Of a DNA stretch of 64,000 bases, positions 17,483 through 26,632 are shown piece by piece. Positions within the stretch are counted from its first letter, which is position 1; each line of letters starts with the position of its first letter. Source of the stretch: Lachnospiraceae bacterium (GTDB lineage Bacteria > Bacillota > Clostridia > Lachnospirales > Lachnospiraceae); the NCBI GenBank assembly GCA_017620255.1, contig JAFZQU010000028.1, positions 341,514 to 405,513 on the forward strand, read 5' to 3'. The translations under genes and the position numbers were made by a program. A model generated the notes under the pieces. The model was not told the origin of the DNA, did not search any database, and saw only the letters and a program-made list of their open reading frames with translations.

Positions 17483-20400
17483 TTATTTTGGCGGATCTAA
17501 CGTTGATACCGTGATCGTCAGCTCCTCCAGAACATCCAGCAGAACGCGGACGGTATCAAGCGATGTGAACATCGTGATGTTATTTTCTCTCGCGCACTGT
17601 CTGATCGCCACCCCGTCCTCATAGTGTACACCGGATTTGATCGCACGCGTATTGATCACGTAGCTGACATATCCGGCCCGGATCGACTGCAGGATCTCAT
17701 CGGATCCTTCGCTGAGTTTTCTGCGGATCCTGGTGCGGATACCGTGCTCTTTTAAGAACATGGCGGACCCGACCGTCGCCTCGATGTTGAAACCGAGATC
17801 GTAAAAGCGTTTTACGAGCGGCAGTGCCTCTTCCTTGTCCTCATCCGCGAGCGTGACCATGACGGTCCCGTAATTCTGCAGACGGATGCCTGAAGCGATC
17901 AGCGCCTTATACATGGCCCTGTGCAGTTTCTCATCATACCCGATCGCTTCGCCGGTCGACTTCATCTCGGGTGAGAGATAGGAATCCATACCCTTTAATT
18001 TGGCAAAAGAGAAGGCGGGAACCTTGACATACCAGCGCAGGGGCGGTACATCCTGCTTCGGATCGATCCCCTGCTCTTTCAGGGAGATTCCGAGCATGAC
18101 TTTGGTCGCGATGTCCGCAAGCTGCCAGCCGGTCGCCTTGGATAAGAAAGGCACGGTCCTTGAGGATCTCGGATTGACTTCGATGATATAAACCTGATCG
18201 TCTTCATCCACGATGAACTGGATATTGAACAGGCCCACGATCCCGATCGCTTTGCCGAGCGCATCCGCATCCGAAAGGATCTTCTCCTTCACCTGCTCCG
18301 AGATCGAATACGGCGGATAGACGCTGATCGAGTCGCCGGAATGCACGCCGGTACGCTCCACCAGTTCCATGATGCCCGGCACAAACACATCCTTCCCGTC
18401 GCAGACCGCATCGATCTCCACTTCCTTGCCACGGATATAGTGATCCACCAGGACCGGTTTGCTCGCATCGATCTCCACTGCGGTCTTCAGGTAATTCCTG
18501 AGTTCCGTTTCCTTGGACACGATCTGCATGGCTCTGCCGCCAAGGACAAAACTCGGGCGCACCAGGACCGGATAACCGATCTTCTCAGCCACTTGGATCC
18601 CTTCTTCGATACTCGTGACGGCCTCGCCTTTCGGTTGCGGGATCTTAAGGTCGAGCAATACCCTCTCAAAGGCATCCCTGTTTTCTGCACGTTCTATGGC
18701 GTCACAGTCCGTACCGATGATCGTTGCGCCGTATTCTTTCAGCGGCTCTGCCAGATTGACCGCCGTCTGCCCGCCGAGTGTCACGATCACGCCTTTGGGA
18801 TTTTCATGCGTGATGACATTCATGACGTCCTCGATCGTGAGCGGTTCGAAATACAGTTTATCGGCCGTTGTATAGTCCGTGGAGACGGTCTCCGGATTGT
18901 TGTTGATGATGATCGCCTCATAGCCTAAGGAGCGGATCGTCTTGACCGCGTGGACCGTTGAATAGTCAAATTCCACGCCCTGTCCGATGCGGATCGGGCC
19001 GGAGCCGAGCACGATGATCTTTTCCTTCTTTTCACTGACAGACTCGTTCTCCCCTTCATAGGTGGAATAAAAGTACGGGATATAGCTGTCAAACTCTGAA
19101 GCACAGCTGTCGATCATCTTATAGACAGGCCGGATGCCTGCCTCCATCCTCTGTAAAAAGATCTCCCTGGCGCTTGTCTGCCAGAGTTTTGCGATCTCCT
19201 CATCCGAGAAGCCCATGCGCTTTGCTTCGTAAAGATACGGACGCTCTCCCATATGCGCAAGGAGCGTCTGTTCCATTTCAACAATGTGTGAGAAAGCACG
19301 GATATACAGGGCATCGATCCCCGTGACGGATGCGATCATATTGACGGATATCTGCCGCCGTAACAGTTCTGCGATCGCATAGATCCTGTCGTCCCTGCCC
19401 TCTTCTATGTAGGTCATGATCCGGTCCGTTTCCATCTCATCAAACAGGGAATAGTGCAGATGGAATACCCCTGTTTCCAGCGAACGGATGCCTTTTAACA
19501 GGCTTTCTTCCATCGTGCGTCCGACACTCATGACCTCCCCGGTTGCCTTCATCTGCGTGCCGAGTGCATTGCTCGCGTCCGTGAACTTGTCAAACGGGAA
19601 CCGGGGCAGTTTGGATACCACATAATCCAGCGACGGTTCAAAGGAAGCCGGCGTATTGGCCAGCATGATCTCATCCAGCCTGTAGCCGACGCTGATCTTT
19701 GCGGAAACCCTGGCGATCGGATATCCGCTTGCTTTCGACGCAAGAGCGGACGATCTTGATACACGCGGATTCACTTCGATCAGATAGTATTGAAACGATC
19801 GCGGATCCAGCGCGAACTGCACATTACAGCCGCCCTCGATCTTCAGTGCACGGATGATCTTCAGCGCGCTGTCCCTTAGCATATGGTATTCCTTATTGGT
19901 CAGGGTCTGCGACGGACAGACCACGATCGAATCTCCCGTATGGATACCGACCGGATCGATATTTTCCATGTTACAGATCGTGATCGCCGTATCATTGGCG
20001 TCCCGCATGACCTCGTATTCGATCTCCTTATAACCCCGGACGGATTTCTCGATCAGAGCCTGGTGCACCGGGGACAGGATCAGGGCATTCTTCAGGATAT
20101 GCTCACATTCCTCCCTGCAGTCCGCAAACCCGCCGCCTGTACCTCCAAGCGTAAAAGCCGGACGGATCACCACGGGATAACCGATCTTTTCTGCCGCAAG
20201 CAGCCCTTCTTCCTGCGAGGAGACCGCCTCTGACGGCAGGATCGGTTCTCCGATACTCTGGCACATCTCCTTGAACAGTTCGCGGTCTTCCGCCTGTTCA
20301 ATACTTTCGATCGCTGTTCCGAGCAGTTCCACACGGCATTCGTTTAAAACGCCCTTCCTTGCAAGCTGCATCGCAAGGTTCAGTCCCGTCTGTCCGCCGA

Positions 20401-20668
20401 TCCCGGGTAAGATCGCATCCGGTCTCTCTTTCCTGACGATCTTGGCAAGATATTCAAGCGTCAGCGGTTCCATGTAAACCTTGTCCGCAACGGTCGTATC
20501 CGTCATGATCGTGGCCGGGTTTGAGTTACACAGAATGACCTCGTACCCTTCCTCTTTCAGCGCCAGGCAGGCCTGCGTCCCCGCATAGTCGAATTCCGCC
20601 GCCTGTCCGATCACGATCGGCCCCGAGCCGATCACCATGATCCGTTTAAGATCTTCTCTCTTCGGCAT
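17483..20668 (-). CDS. carB: Carbamoyl-phosphate synthase large chain
   Basis: Makes carbamoyl phosphate for arginine and pyrimidines from ammonia delivered by CarA. 1,061 residues with two homologous ATP-grasp halves: the first opens VIGSGPIVIGQAAEFDYAG, the second IVLGSGPIRIGQGVEFDY, each with FNIQF/NVQFALDP and IEVNPR(V/S)SR motifs. The C-terminal about 130 residues form the MGS-type allosteric domain (FYDLGFNIEATVGSAMFL). Overlaps carA by 23 bases; AAGGAG precedes the start. Transcription appears to end before the asnB promoter, although no clear terminator is seen. Confidence 0.97.
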   Translation of the reverse strand: MPKREDLKRIMVIGSGPIVIGQAAEFDYAGTQACLALKEEGYEVILCNSNPATIMTDTTVADKVYMEPLTLEYLAKIVRKERPDAILPGIGGQTGLNLAMQLARKGVLNECRVELLGTAIESIEQAEDRELFKEMCQSIGEPILPSEAVSSQEEGLLAAEKIGYPVVIRPAFTLGGTGGGFADCREECEHILKNALILSPVHQALIEKSVRGYKEIEYEVMRDANDTAITICNMENIDPVGIHTGDSIVVCPSQTLTNKEYHMLRDSALKIIRALKIEGGCNVQFALDPRSFQYYLIEVNPRVSRSSALASKASGYPIARVSAKISVGYRLDEIMLANTPASFEPSLDYVVSKLPRFPFDKFTDASNALGTQMKATGEVMSVGRTMEESLLKGIRSLETGVFHLHYSLFDEMETDRIMTYIEEGRDDRIYAIAELLRRQISVNMIASVTGIDALYIRAFSHIVEMEQTLLAHMGERPYLYEAKRMGFSDEEIAKLWQTSAREIFLQRMEAGIRPVYKMIDSCASEFDSYIPYFYSTYEGENESVSEKKEKIIVLGSGPIRIGQGVEFDYSTVHAVKTIRSLGYEAIIINNNPETVSTDYTTADKLYFEPLTIEDVMNVITHENPKGVIVTLGGQTAVNLAEPLKEYGATIIGTDCDAIERAENRDAFERVLLDLKIPQPKGEAVTSIEEGIQVAEKIGYPVLVRPSFVLGGRAMQIVSKETELRNYLKTAVEIDASKPVLVDHYIRGKEVEIDAVCDGKDVFVPGIMELVERTGVHSGDSISVYPPYSISEQVKEKILSDADALGKAIGIVGLFNIQFIVDEDDQVYIIEVNPRSSRTVPFLSKATGWQLADIATKVMLGISLKEQGIDPKQDVPPLRWYVKVPAFSFAKLKGMDSYLSPEMKSTGEAIGYDEKLHRAMYKALIASGIRLQNYGTVMVTLADEDKEEALPLVKRFYDLGFNIEATVGSAMFLKEHGIRTRIRRKLSEGSDEILQSIRAGYVSYVINTRAIKSGVHYEDGVAIRQCARENNITMFTSLDTVRVLLDVLEELTITVSTLDPPK

Positions 20669-21764
20669 AGGGATCCTCTCCTTTCATGCATTGTACAAAA
20701 CGCGAAAACAGGTATTTGGAATCCTGCGGTCCCGGCGCGCTTTCCGGATGATACTGCACGGAAAAGGCGGCGTCGTTCTTATGGCAGATGCCTTCAACCG
20801 TATGGTCAAGCAGGTTTTCATGCGTGACCGTAAGGCCTGTGCCGGCAAGGCTGTCCAGTGCGACCGCATAGGAGTGATTTTGCGATGTGATCTCGATCTT
20901 ATCCGTCAACAGGTTCTTCACCGGGTGGTTTCCGCCCCTGTGACCGAATTTCAGTTTGTAGGTTTTGGCCCCGTAGGAAAGCGCTAAGATCTGATGCCCC
21001 AAACAGATCCCGAAGATCGGACAGAATCCGTGCAGGGTCCTGACCGTTTCGATCGTCTCCGGCACATCCGTCGGATCGCCCGGCCCGTTTGATAAAAAGA
21101 TCCCGTCCGGCTTCAGATCCCGGATCGTATCGGCACTGACATTGTATGGCAGGATCGTTACCCTGCAGCCGAGCGCATTGAGCGAGCGCACGATGTTTTC
21201 TTTCATACCGCAGTCGATCGCAGCAACGTGCCATTTCTCTTCCGGTATGCTTTCCGATACACGGATCTCCTTTGTGCTGACGCGGCTGACCTGGTCATGC
21301 GCGTAATCCCAGTTTCGAAGGATGGCTGCCCCCTCTTCCGAACTCATGGAAGCATCCGCAAGCAGCGCCTTACAGCTGCCGTGATCGCGGATCCTGCGCG
21401 TGATCTCCCTGGTGTCTACATTGCTGATCCCTGCAATGTCGTAGGTTTCCATACAGGCCGAAAGCGTCTCCCTGCTTCTGAAATTCGAGGGTTCCTCTGT
21501 GTAGGACCGTACGATCAGCGCACCGGTCGTCGGGATCTTTGTTTCAAAATCATCCGCGTTGATCCCGTAATTGCCGATCAGGGGATAGGTCATCACGACG
21601 GCCTGGTCCGTATAGGACGGGTCTGAGAGTATTTCCTGATAGCCGACCATCGATGTGTTGAAAACAAGCTCCAGCTTCTTTTCACGCAGGCTTCCGAACC
21701 CGTACCCGGGATAGACACTGCCGTCCTCAAGGATCAGTTTTCTCTTCACAAGGTCCTGTTTCAT
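20646..21764 (-). CDS. carA: Carbamoyl-phosphate synthase small chain
   Basis: Glutaminase subunit that feeds ammonia to CarB. 372 residues. N-terminal domain ILEDGSVYPGYGFG and NTSMVGYQEILSDPSYT; class I amidotransferase triad in FGICLGHQILAL and QYHPESAPGP. Start: AAGGAG, 6-base gap. The 103-base gap after purB carries a hexaloop/terminator element with a good U-tract, so carAB expression from the pur operon is probably controlled at that point. Confidence 0.97.
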   Translation of the reverse strand: MKQDLVKRKLILEDGSVYPGYGFGSLREKKLELVFNTSMVGYQEILSDPSYTDQAVVMTYPLIGNYGINADDFETKIPTTGALIVRSYTEEPSNFRSRETLSACMETYDIAGISNVDTREITRRIRDHGSCKALLADASMSSEEGAAILRNWDYAHDQVSRVSTKEIRVSESIPEEKWHVAAIDCGMKENIVRSLNALGCRVTILPYNVSADTIRDLKPDGIFLSNGPGDPTDVPETIETVRTLHGFCPIFGICLGHQILALSYGAKTYKLKFGHRGGNHPVKNLLTDKIEITSQNHSYAVALDSLAGTGLTVTHENLLDHTVEGICHKNDAAFSVQYHPESAPGPQDSKYLFSRFVQCMKGEDPYAEERRS

Positions 21765-21802
21765 TGATCTCTCCTTCTCATCTGCCCCGTACAGGCAGCT
21801 AT

Positions 21803-21844
21803 AAAAATAGGCACTTTAACCAATGTTAAAGCGCCTTTGCTTTA
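21803..21844 (-). promoter_or_regulatory. carA leader: AAAGGC hexaloop hairpin overlapping a terminator
   Basis: TAAAGC-AAAGGC-GCTTTA (21827-21844) is a perfect 6-bp stem. The competing hairpin AGGCGCTTTAAC-ATTG-GTTAAAGTGCCT (21809-21836) is followed by ATTTTTAT, the clearest terminator of the set. A weak extra stem GTTAT/ATAAC with a 10-base loop (21855-21874) just upstream includes the purB stop codon and could be a first hairpin. Confidence 0.78.
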
Positions 21845-21867
21845 GATTTCGCGTGTTATTTTTACTT

Positions 21868-23286
21868 CTATAACGTGATCTCTGCCACACTGTCCGTGTC
21901 CGCATCCCCAAGCAGCGGTCTGATCTTAGCGACAAACAGTTCCACCTGTTCGCTGCATCTGCCGATATACTGCTTCGGATCCAGTACCCCTTTCAGATCT
22001 TCTTCTGACATCTTTAATTCCGCTTCCTTCGCAAGGTCGGAAAGCAGATCCCAGTCCTTACCGCTCTTCATGTTCGCTGTTGCGTCCATGGAGCATCTGC
22101 GGATGATCTCGTGCGCTTCCTGTCTGTTCGCGCCGCGTTTCACCGCTTCCATCATGATGTTTTCCGTTGCGATGAACGGCAGGTAATCCATCACGTTCTT
22201 CTCGATGACTTTCTCATTGACGACCAGGCCGTTCGTGACGTTCTGCGCAAGACGCAGGATCGCATCACAGGCAAGAAAGCCTTCCGGAAGAGAGATCCTG
22301 CGGTTGGCCGAGTCATCCAGTGTCCGCTCGAAGAACTGCACGCTGGCAGTCATCGGTGCGTTCATGGCGTCTGCCATAATATAACGTGCGAGGGAGCAGA
22401 TCCGCTCCGAACGCATCGGGTTACGCTTATATGCCATGGCGGATGAACCGATCTGACCCTTTTCAAACGGCTCCTCCAGCTGTTTGTCATGCTGCAGGAG
22501 ACGGATATCATTCGCCATCCTGTAGAGAGACTGTGCCACGGAGGACAGCGCGTTTAAGATGCGGCTGTCGACTTTTCTCGGATAGGTCTGTCCGCAGACA
22601 TCAAAGCACTCCGTGAAGCCAAAATCGCCCGCGATCATGCGGTTCATCTCGTCTATCTTTTTTGTATCGCCGTTATACAATTCCATGAAACTGGCTTCCG
22701 TGCCGGTGGTTCCCCTGCATCCCAGGAATTTGATGTTTTTGATCGCAAAATCAATTTCATCGAGGTCACTTGCCAGGTCGGAGATCCAGAGACACGCCCT
22801 CTTTCCGACCGTCACAAGCTGTGCCGGCTGGTAATGTGTATAACCGAGCGTCGGTGTTGCCTTATACTGCAGGGCAAAATCACAGAGCAGCGATAATACC
22901 TTGCAGAGTTCCCCTCTCAGATACAGAAGACCGTCACGGTAGATGACCAGGTCCGCATTGTCTGTCACGTAACAGCTGGTAGCTCCCAGATGAATGATAC
23001 CGGCAGCTTTCGGTGCAACCTGACCGTATGCATACACATGCGCCATGACATCGTGCCTGACTTCTTTTTCTCTCTCCCTTACACAGTCATAGTCGATCTC
23101 CGTAAGGTGCGCCTTCAGTTCATCGATCTGCTCGTCCGTGATCGGCAGTCCCAGTGCCTTCTCAGCGGATGCAAGCGAGATCCAGAGCTTGCGCCATGTC
23201 GTATAACGCGTATCCGAACTGAAGAGGTTCAGCATGTATTCGGAGGCGTATCTAGTTGACAGGGGGGATTCGTATCTGTCCGTCAT
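21868..23286 (-). CDS. purB: Adenylosuccinate lyase
   Basis: Two steps of purine synthesis (SAICAR cleavage and adenylosuccinate cleavage). 472 residues. Fumarase-superfamily signature GSSAMAYKRNPMRSE and the early SSPLSTRYAS and GATSCYVTDNADL motifs. It follows purA by 36 bases in the purC-purA-purB order; its stop codon lies within the possible first hairpin of the carA element. Confidence 0.96.
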   Translation of the reverse strand: MTDRYESPLSTRYASEYMLNLFSSDTRYTTWRKLWISLASAEKALGLPITDEQIDELKAHLTEIDYDCVREREKEVRHDVMAHVYAYGQVAPKAAGIIHLGATSCYVTDNADLVIYRDGLLYLRGELCKVLSLLCDFALQYKATPTLGYTHYQPAQLVTVGKRACLWISDLASDLDEIDFAIKNIKFLGCRGTTGTEASFMELYNGDTKKIDEMNRMIAGDFGFTECFDVCGQTYPRKVDSRILNALSSVAQSLYRMANDIRLLQHDKQLEEPFEKGQIGSSAMAYKRNPMRSERICSLARYIMADAMNAPMTASVQFFERTLDDSANRRISLPEGFLACDAILRLAQNVTNGLVVNEKVIEKNVMDYLPFIATENIMMEAVKRGANRQEAHEIIRRCSMDATANMKSGKDWDLLSDLAKEAELKMSEEDLKGVLDPKQYIGRCSEQVELFVAKIRPLLGDADTDSVAEITL

Positions 23287-23322
23287 ATCTCTTCCTTTTC
23301 TGATCTTACCGGTTTAGCCTGC

Positions 23323-24597
23323 TCAGCGTTTGATGATCGCATCGCGTTTCGCGCCGACCGATACAAACGTGATCGGGCAGCCGATGGCTTTTTCGATGTA
23401 GTTTACATAATCTTGTGCCGCCTTGGGCAGGTCGTCCCAGTTTTTCACCTCTGAAATGTCGCAGTTCCAGCCATCCAGATAGGTGATGACGGGTTTTGCG
23501 GCAGATAATGCTGCCGGGAACGGAAAATCATCCGTTTCCTTTCCGTCCACCAGATAGCGTTCACAGACAGGGATCCTGTCCATGCCGCTTAAGACATCCA
23601 GTTTGGTAAGCGCGATCTGTGTTGCCGCCTGTACCATCACGCCGTAGCGTGTTGCCACGATATCCAGCGCGCCCACACGTCTCGGTCTGCCCGTCTTGGC
23701 ACCGTATTCCGCACCTGCTTCCCGCAGTTTGTCCGCTTCTTCTCCGAACATTTCCGATACAAACGGGCCTTCGCCCACACAGGTGGAATAGGCCTTCACG
23801 ATGCCGAGCACCTCGTCGATCTTCGCGCCCGGATATCCGGAGCCGATCGGTGCATAGGCTGCCGAAGTATTGGAACTGGTCGTATAGGGATGGATACCGT
23901 AATCAAGGTCCCGCAGGGAGCCAAGCTGTGCCTCAAACAGGACGGATTTGCCGCTCTTTGTTGCTTCCTGTAAGAATTTGCCGCAGTCACACAGATACGG
24001 TTTGATCCATTCGCAGGACTCTTTCAGCCATGCATCCAGCATCTCTTCCGTATAGGGTTTTGCATGATAGACTTCCGTCAGGATCAGGTTCTTCCATTCC
24101 ATCAGATCCCGTAAATGCTCTTTTAATTCCGCAGGATATAACAGTTCCCCGGCAAGGATCGTCTTCTTCTGGTACTTGTCCGAATAAAACGGTGCGATCC
24201 CCTGCTTGGTGGAACCGAATTTCTTATCTTTCAGTCTCTGCTCCTCGAGTTCGTCCAGATCCCTGTGCCAGGGCATCAGCAGGGACGCTCTGTCGGAGAT
24301 CTTTAAGTTTTCGGGGCTGATCTCGATGCCCTTTTCCCTGACCTGCTTCACTTCTTCCAGAAGGTTTTGCGGATCCAGTGCAACGCCGTTTCCAAGCACG
24401 TTCTGTACGCCGTCGCGTAAGATACCGGAAGGCAGAAGGTGCAGGGCGAACTTACCTTTTTCGTTGATCACGGTATGGCCGGCGTTACCGCCGCCCTGAT
24501 AGCGCACAACGATATCGTAGTGATCCGTCAGCAGGTCGACCATGCGGCCTTTTCCTTCATCACCCCAGTTGATCCCGACTACAGCACAATTTGCCAT
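23323..24597 (-). CDS. purA: Adenylosuccinate synthetase
   Basis: Joins IMP and aspartate with GTP. 424 residues. N-terminal VVGINWGDEGKGRMVDLL, GGGNAGHTVI (catalytic His), later SSNTSAAYAPIGSGYPG and KLDVLSGMDRIPVC. It starts 30 bases after purC; the order purC-purA-purB on one transcript links IMP formation to AMP. Confidence 0.96.
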   Translation of the reverse strand: MANCAVVGINWGDEGKGRMVDLLTDHYDIVVRYQGGGNAGHTVINEKGKFALHLLPSGILRDGVQNVLGNGVALDPQNLLEEVKQVREKGIEISPENLKISDRASLLMPWHRDLDELEEQRLKDKKFGSTKQGIAPFYSDKYQKKTILAGELLYPAELKEHLRDLMEWKNLILTEVYHAKPYTEEMLDAWLKESCEWIKPYLCDCGKFLQEATKSGKSVLFEAQLGSLRDLDYGIHPYTTSSNTSAAYAPIGSGYPGAKIDEVLGIVKAYSTCVGEGPFVSEMFGEEADKLREAGAEYGAKTGRPRRVGALDIVATRYGVMVQAATQIALTKLDVLSGMDRIPVCERYLVDGKETDDFPFPAALSAAKPVITYLDGWNCDISEVKNWDDLPKAAQDYVNYIEKAIGCPITFVSVGAKRDAIIKR

Positions 24598-24627
24598 ATG
24601 TTTTCCATGTCCTTTCCGACTGTGTTC

Positions 24628-25341
24628 TTATAAAGCCTGTTTCAGTCTGCCCATTACTTCCTGATAAGCTTCCTCTACGCCGCCAAGATCCCTGCGGAAC
24701 CTGTCCTTGTCGAGCTTCTTGCCGGTCTCGCTGTCCCACAGCCTGCAGGTATCGGGGCTGATCTCATCCGCAAGGACAATGCTTCCGTCCTTCACTCTGC
24801 CGAATTCGATCTTAAAATCAACCAGTGTGATCCCGCACCGTCCCCAGACTTCCTTTAAGAGGTCGTTTACAAGGAAAGCGTATTTTTTCACGGTTTCCAG
24901 TTCTTCTCTTGTGCAGAGTTTCAGTGCATAGATATGGTCATCATTGATGAGCGGGTCGCCCAGATCATCATTCTTATAGGAAAATTCGATCGTCGGGGCA
25001 TCAAATACGATCCCCTCTTCCACGCCGTAGCGCTTGGAGAAAGAACCTGCGGAGATATTACGGATGATGACTTCCAGCGGAAGGATCGTAACGCGCTTTA
25101 CGGCGGTTTCTCTTTCATTCAGTTCCTCCACGTAATGCGTCGGAACGCCTTTTGTCTCGAGCACGCGCATCAGCAGGTTGCTCATCTGGTTATTGATCAC
25201 GCCTTTTCCTGTGATGCTGCCCTTCTTCTGTCCGTTGAATGCCGTCGCATCATCCTTGTAGGACACGATCAGGACTTCCGGATCATCCGTTTCAAATACT
25301 TTCTTGGCTTTGCCTTCGTACAGTTGGTTTTTCTTTTCCAT
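24628..25341 (-). CDS. purC: SAICAR synthetase
   Basis: Joins CAIR and aspartate in purine synthesis. 237 residues. Begins [20 protein letters not shown], with [30 protein letters not shown] and the carboxy motif LVDFKIEFG...[14 protein letters not shown] use the ATG at 25341, which has AAGGGG 7 bases upstream; the longer frame from 25401 runs through the leader hairpins and the predicted transcription start. Preceded by a strong promoter. Confidence 0.96.
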   Translation of the reverse strand: MEKKNQLYEGKAKKVFETDDPEVLIVSYKDDATAFNGQKKGSITGKGVINNQMSNLLMRVLETKGVPTHYVEELNERETAVKRVTILPLEVIIRNISAGSFSKRYGVEEGIVFDAPTIEFSYKNDDLGDPLINDDHIYALKLCTREELETVKKYAFLVNDLLKEVWGRCGITLVDFKIEFGRVKDGSIVLADEISPDTCRLWDSETGKKLDKDRFRRDLGGVEEAYQEVMGRLKQAL

Positions 25342-25354
25342 GATTTTTCCCCTT

Positions 25355-25389
25355 GATCTGGTTTCGTGAACAGATCCGTTTGGGATCTG
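25355..25389 (-). promoter_or_regulatory. purC leader with two mutually exclusive hairpins
   Basis: On the minus strand CAGATCC-caaac-GGATCTG (25371-25389) is a perfect 7-bp hairpin. Its 3' arm can instead pair as GATCTG with CAGATC (25355-25360), which directly abuts the AAGGGG ribosome site. The two folds exclude each other. No terminator or ligand-binding domain is seen. Confidence 0.45.
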
Positions 25390-25406
25390 CATTTTATCCA
25401 AAAGAT

Positions 25407-25435
25407 ATTATATGCATTTGAATCAAAACATTCAA
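25407..25435 (-). promoter_or_regulatory. purC promoter
   Basis: TTGAAT (25430-25435), 17-base spacer, TATAAT (25407-25412) on the minus strand. It would drive purC-purA-purB and, past the attenuator, carAB. Confidence 0.82.
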
Positions 25436-25485
25436 ACACAAATAAAATGATATGGCAACAAAAAAATTGGGAATACCGCGGATGC

Positions 25486-26532
25486 TTATAACTGCTTCAT
25501 GATAATGCAGTTCCCTTTGGGTACCTTCAGCATTGGCCCGTTCATGATGATCACGTTGTTCTTCAGATCCAGATCAAAGAACGACATGGTATCGGATTCA
25601 TGATTCAGACTGATCAGATGCTTCGTGTCAGGGAAGATCGCCACATCCTTCGGAAAATCGCCGCTGACAGGTAAAATGAACAGTTTCTTCAAGATCCCTG
25701 TCTTGGCATCGATGGAATAGGCGCCGACGGAGTTATCGCCCGCGTTGGAACAGAAAAGATATTTGAAATCCCTGGAGAACTTCAGCGCATAAGCCGCTGT
25801 GTCGGATGTATGGTAATCATTGGCCGTACTGATCTGCTGGATCCTGGTGAATTCCGGGAAACCGTTCAGTTCATGATAGTCGTAAACCTCGATCGTATGA
25901 TGCAGCTGGTTTAAGACATAAGCATATTTTCCGTCGCCGCGGAACTTGATGAGCCTGGGCGCACTGCCCTGCTCACATCTGACGATATCGGCGATCTTCA
26001 GTTTTCCGGTCTCATGATCGAGCTTGTAGACCTTGATATGATCGATGCCCATATCCGCTGCACACAGATACTTATTGTCCCTTGTCATCTTGACGCAGGA
26101 TACATGCGGCGTGAAGGTACGTTCCGTGACCGTACCGACGCCCTGATGGAAGATCTCGTCACAGATCTCACCGACCGTTCCGTCTGCATTAAGCCTGAGC
26201 ACTGTGATCTTCCCGTCATGGTATCCGGCTACAAACAGGAAGGAATCCGTATAGTCGGTCGAAAGATAGCAGCCGCGCATGCCGTTGATGCCGGCTGAAC
26301 TGATGGATTTCAGTCCGCCGTCTTTTTGGATCTTAAACGCTTCCACGCCCATGTCCGTAATGGAATAGACGAACTTCTGGTTATGCGAGATCGTGACATA
26401 GGACGAATTGGTAATGGTTACCTGTTCGCGTTCCGAAAGCCTGCCTGCCTTGACATCGACATCATAGATCCGGATCCCCTTGTCACCGCTTTTGGTATAA
26501 GTAGAAACATATGCAACATATCTTTCTTCCAT
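25486..26532 (-). CDS. Lactonase-family seven-bladed beta-propeller protein
   Basis: 348 residues resembling the YbhE/6-phosphogluconolactonase beta-propeller family: YVAYVSTYT start, PHVSCVKMTRDNKYLCAADMGIDHIKVY, GSAPRLIKFRGDGKYAYVLNQLHHTIEVYDY and SVGAYSIDAKTGILKKLF blade repeats. No signal peptide. I start at 26532 (MEERYVAY), with GGAG 8 bases upstream. It is transcribed away from the pot operon. Whether it acts on 6-phosphogluconolactone cannot be told from sequence; many relatives have been annotated this way without test. Confidence 0.82.
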   Translation of the reverse strand: MEERYVAYVSTYTKSGDKGIRIYDVDVKAGRLSEREQVTITNSSYVTISHNQKFVYSITDMGVEAFKIQKDGGLKSISSAGINGMRGCYLSTDYTDSFLFVAGYHDGKITVLRLNADGTVGEICDEIFHQGVGTVTERTFTPHVSCVKMTRDNKYLCAADMGIDHIKVYKLDHETGKLKIADIVRCEQGSAPRLIKFRGDGKYAYVLNQLHHTIEVYDYHELNGFPEFTRIQQISTANDYHTSDTAAYALKFSRDFKYLFCSNAGDNSVGAYSIDAKTGILKKLFILPVSGDFPKDVAIFPDTKHLISLNHESDTMSFFDLDLKNNVIIMNGPMLKVPKGNCIIMKQL

Positions 26533-26632
26533 AACGTTTTCTCCATCTGTTTTTTTTATCATTTGTGTGATATTATATCATAGTTCGAGTGATTTTCCCA
26601 ATGAACATCATCGGATCCTGAGGAGATGAATT

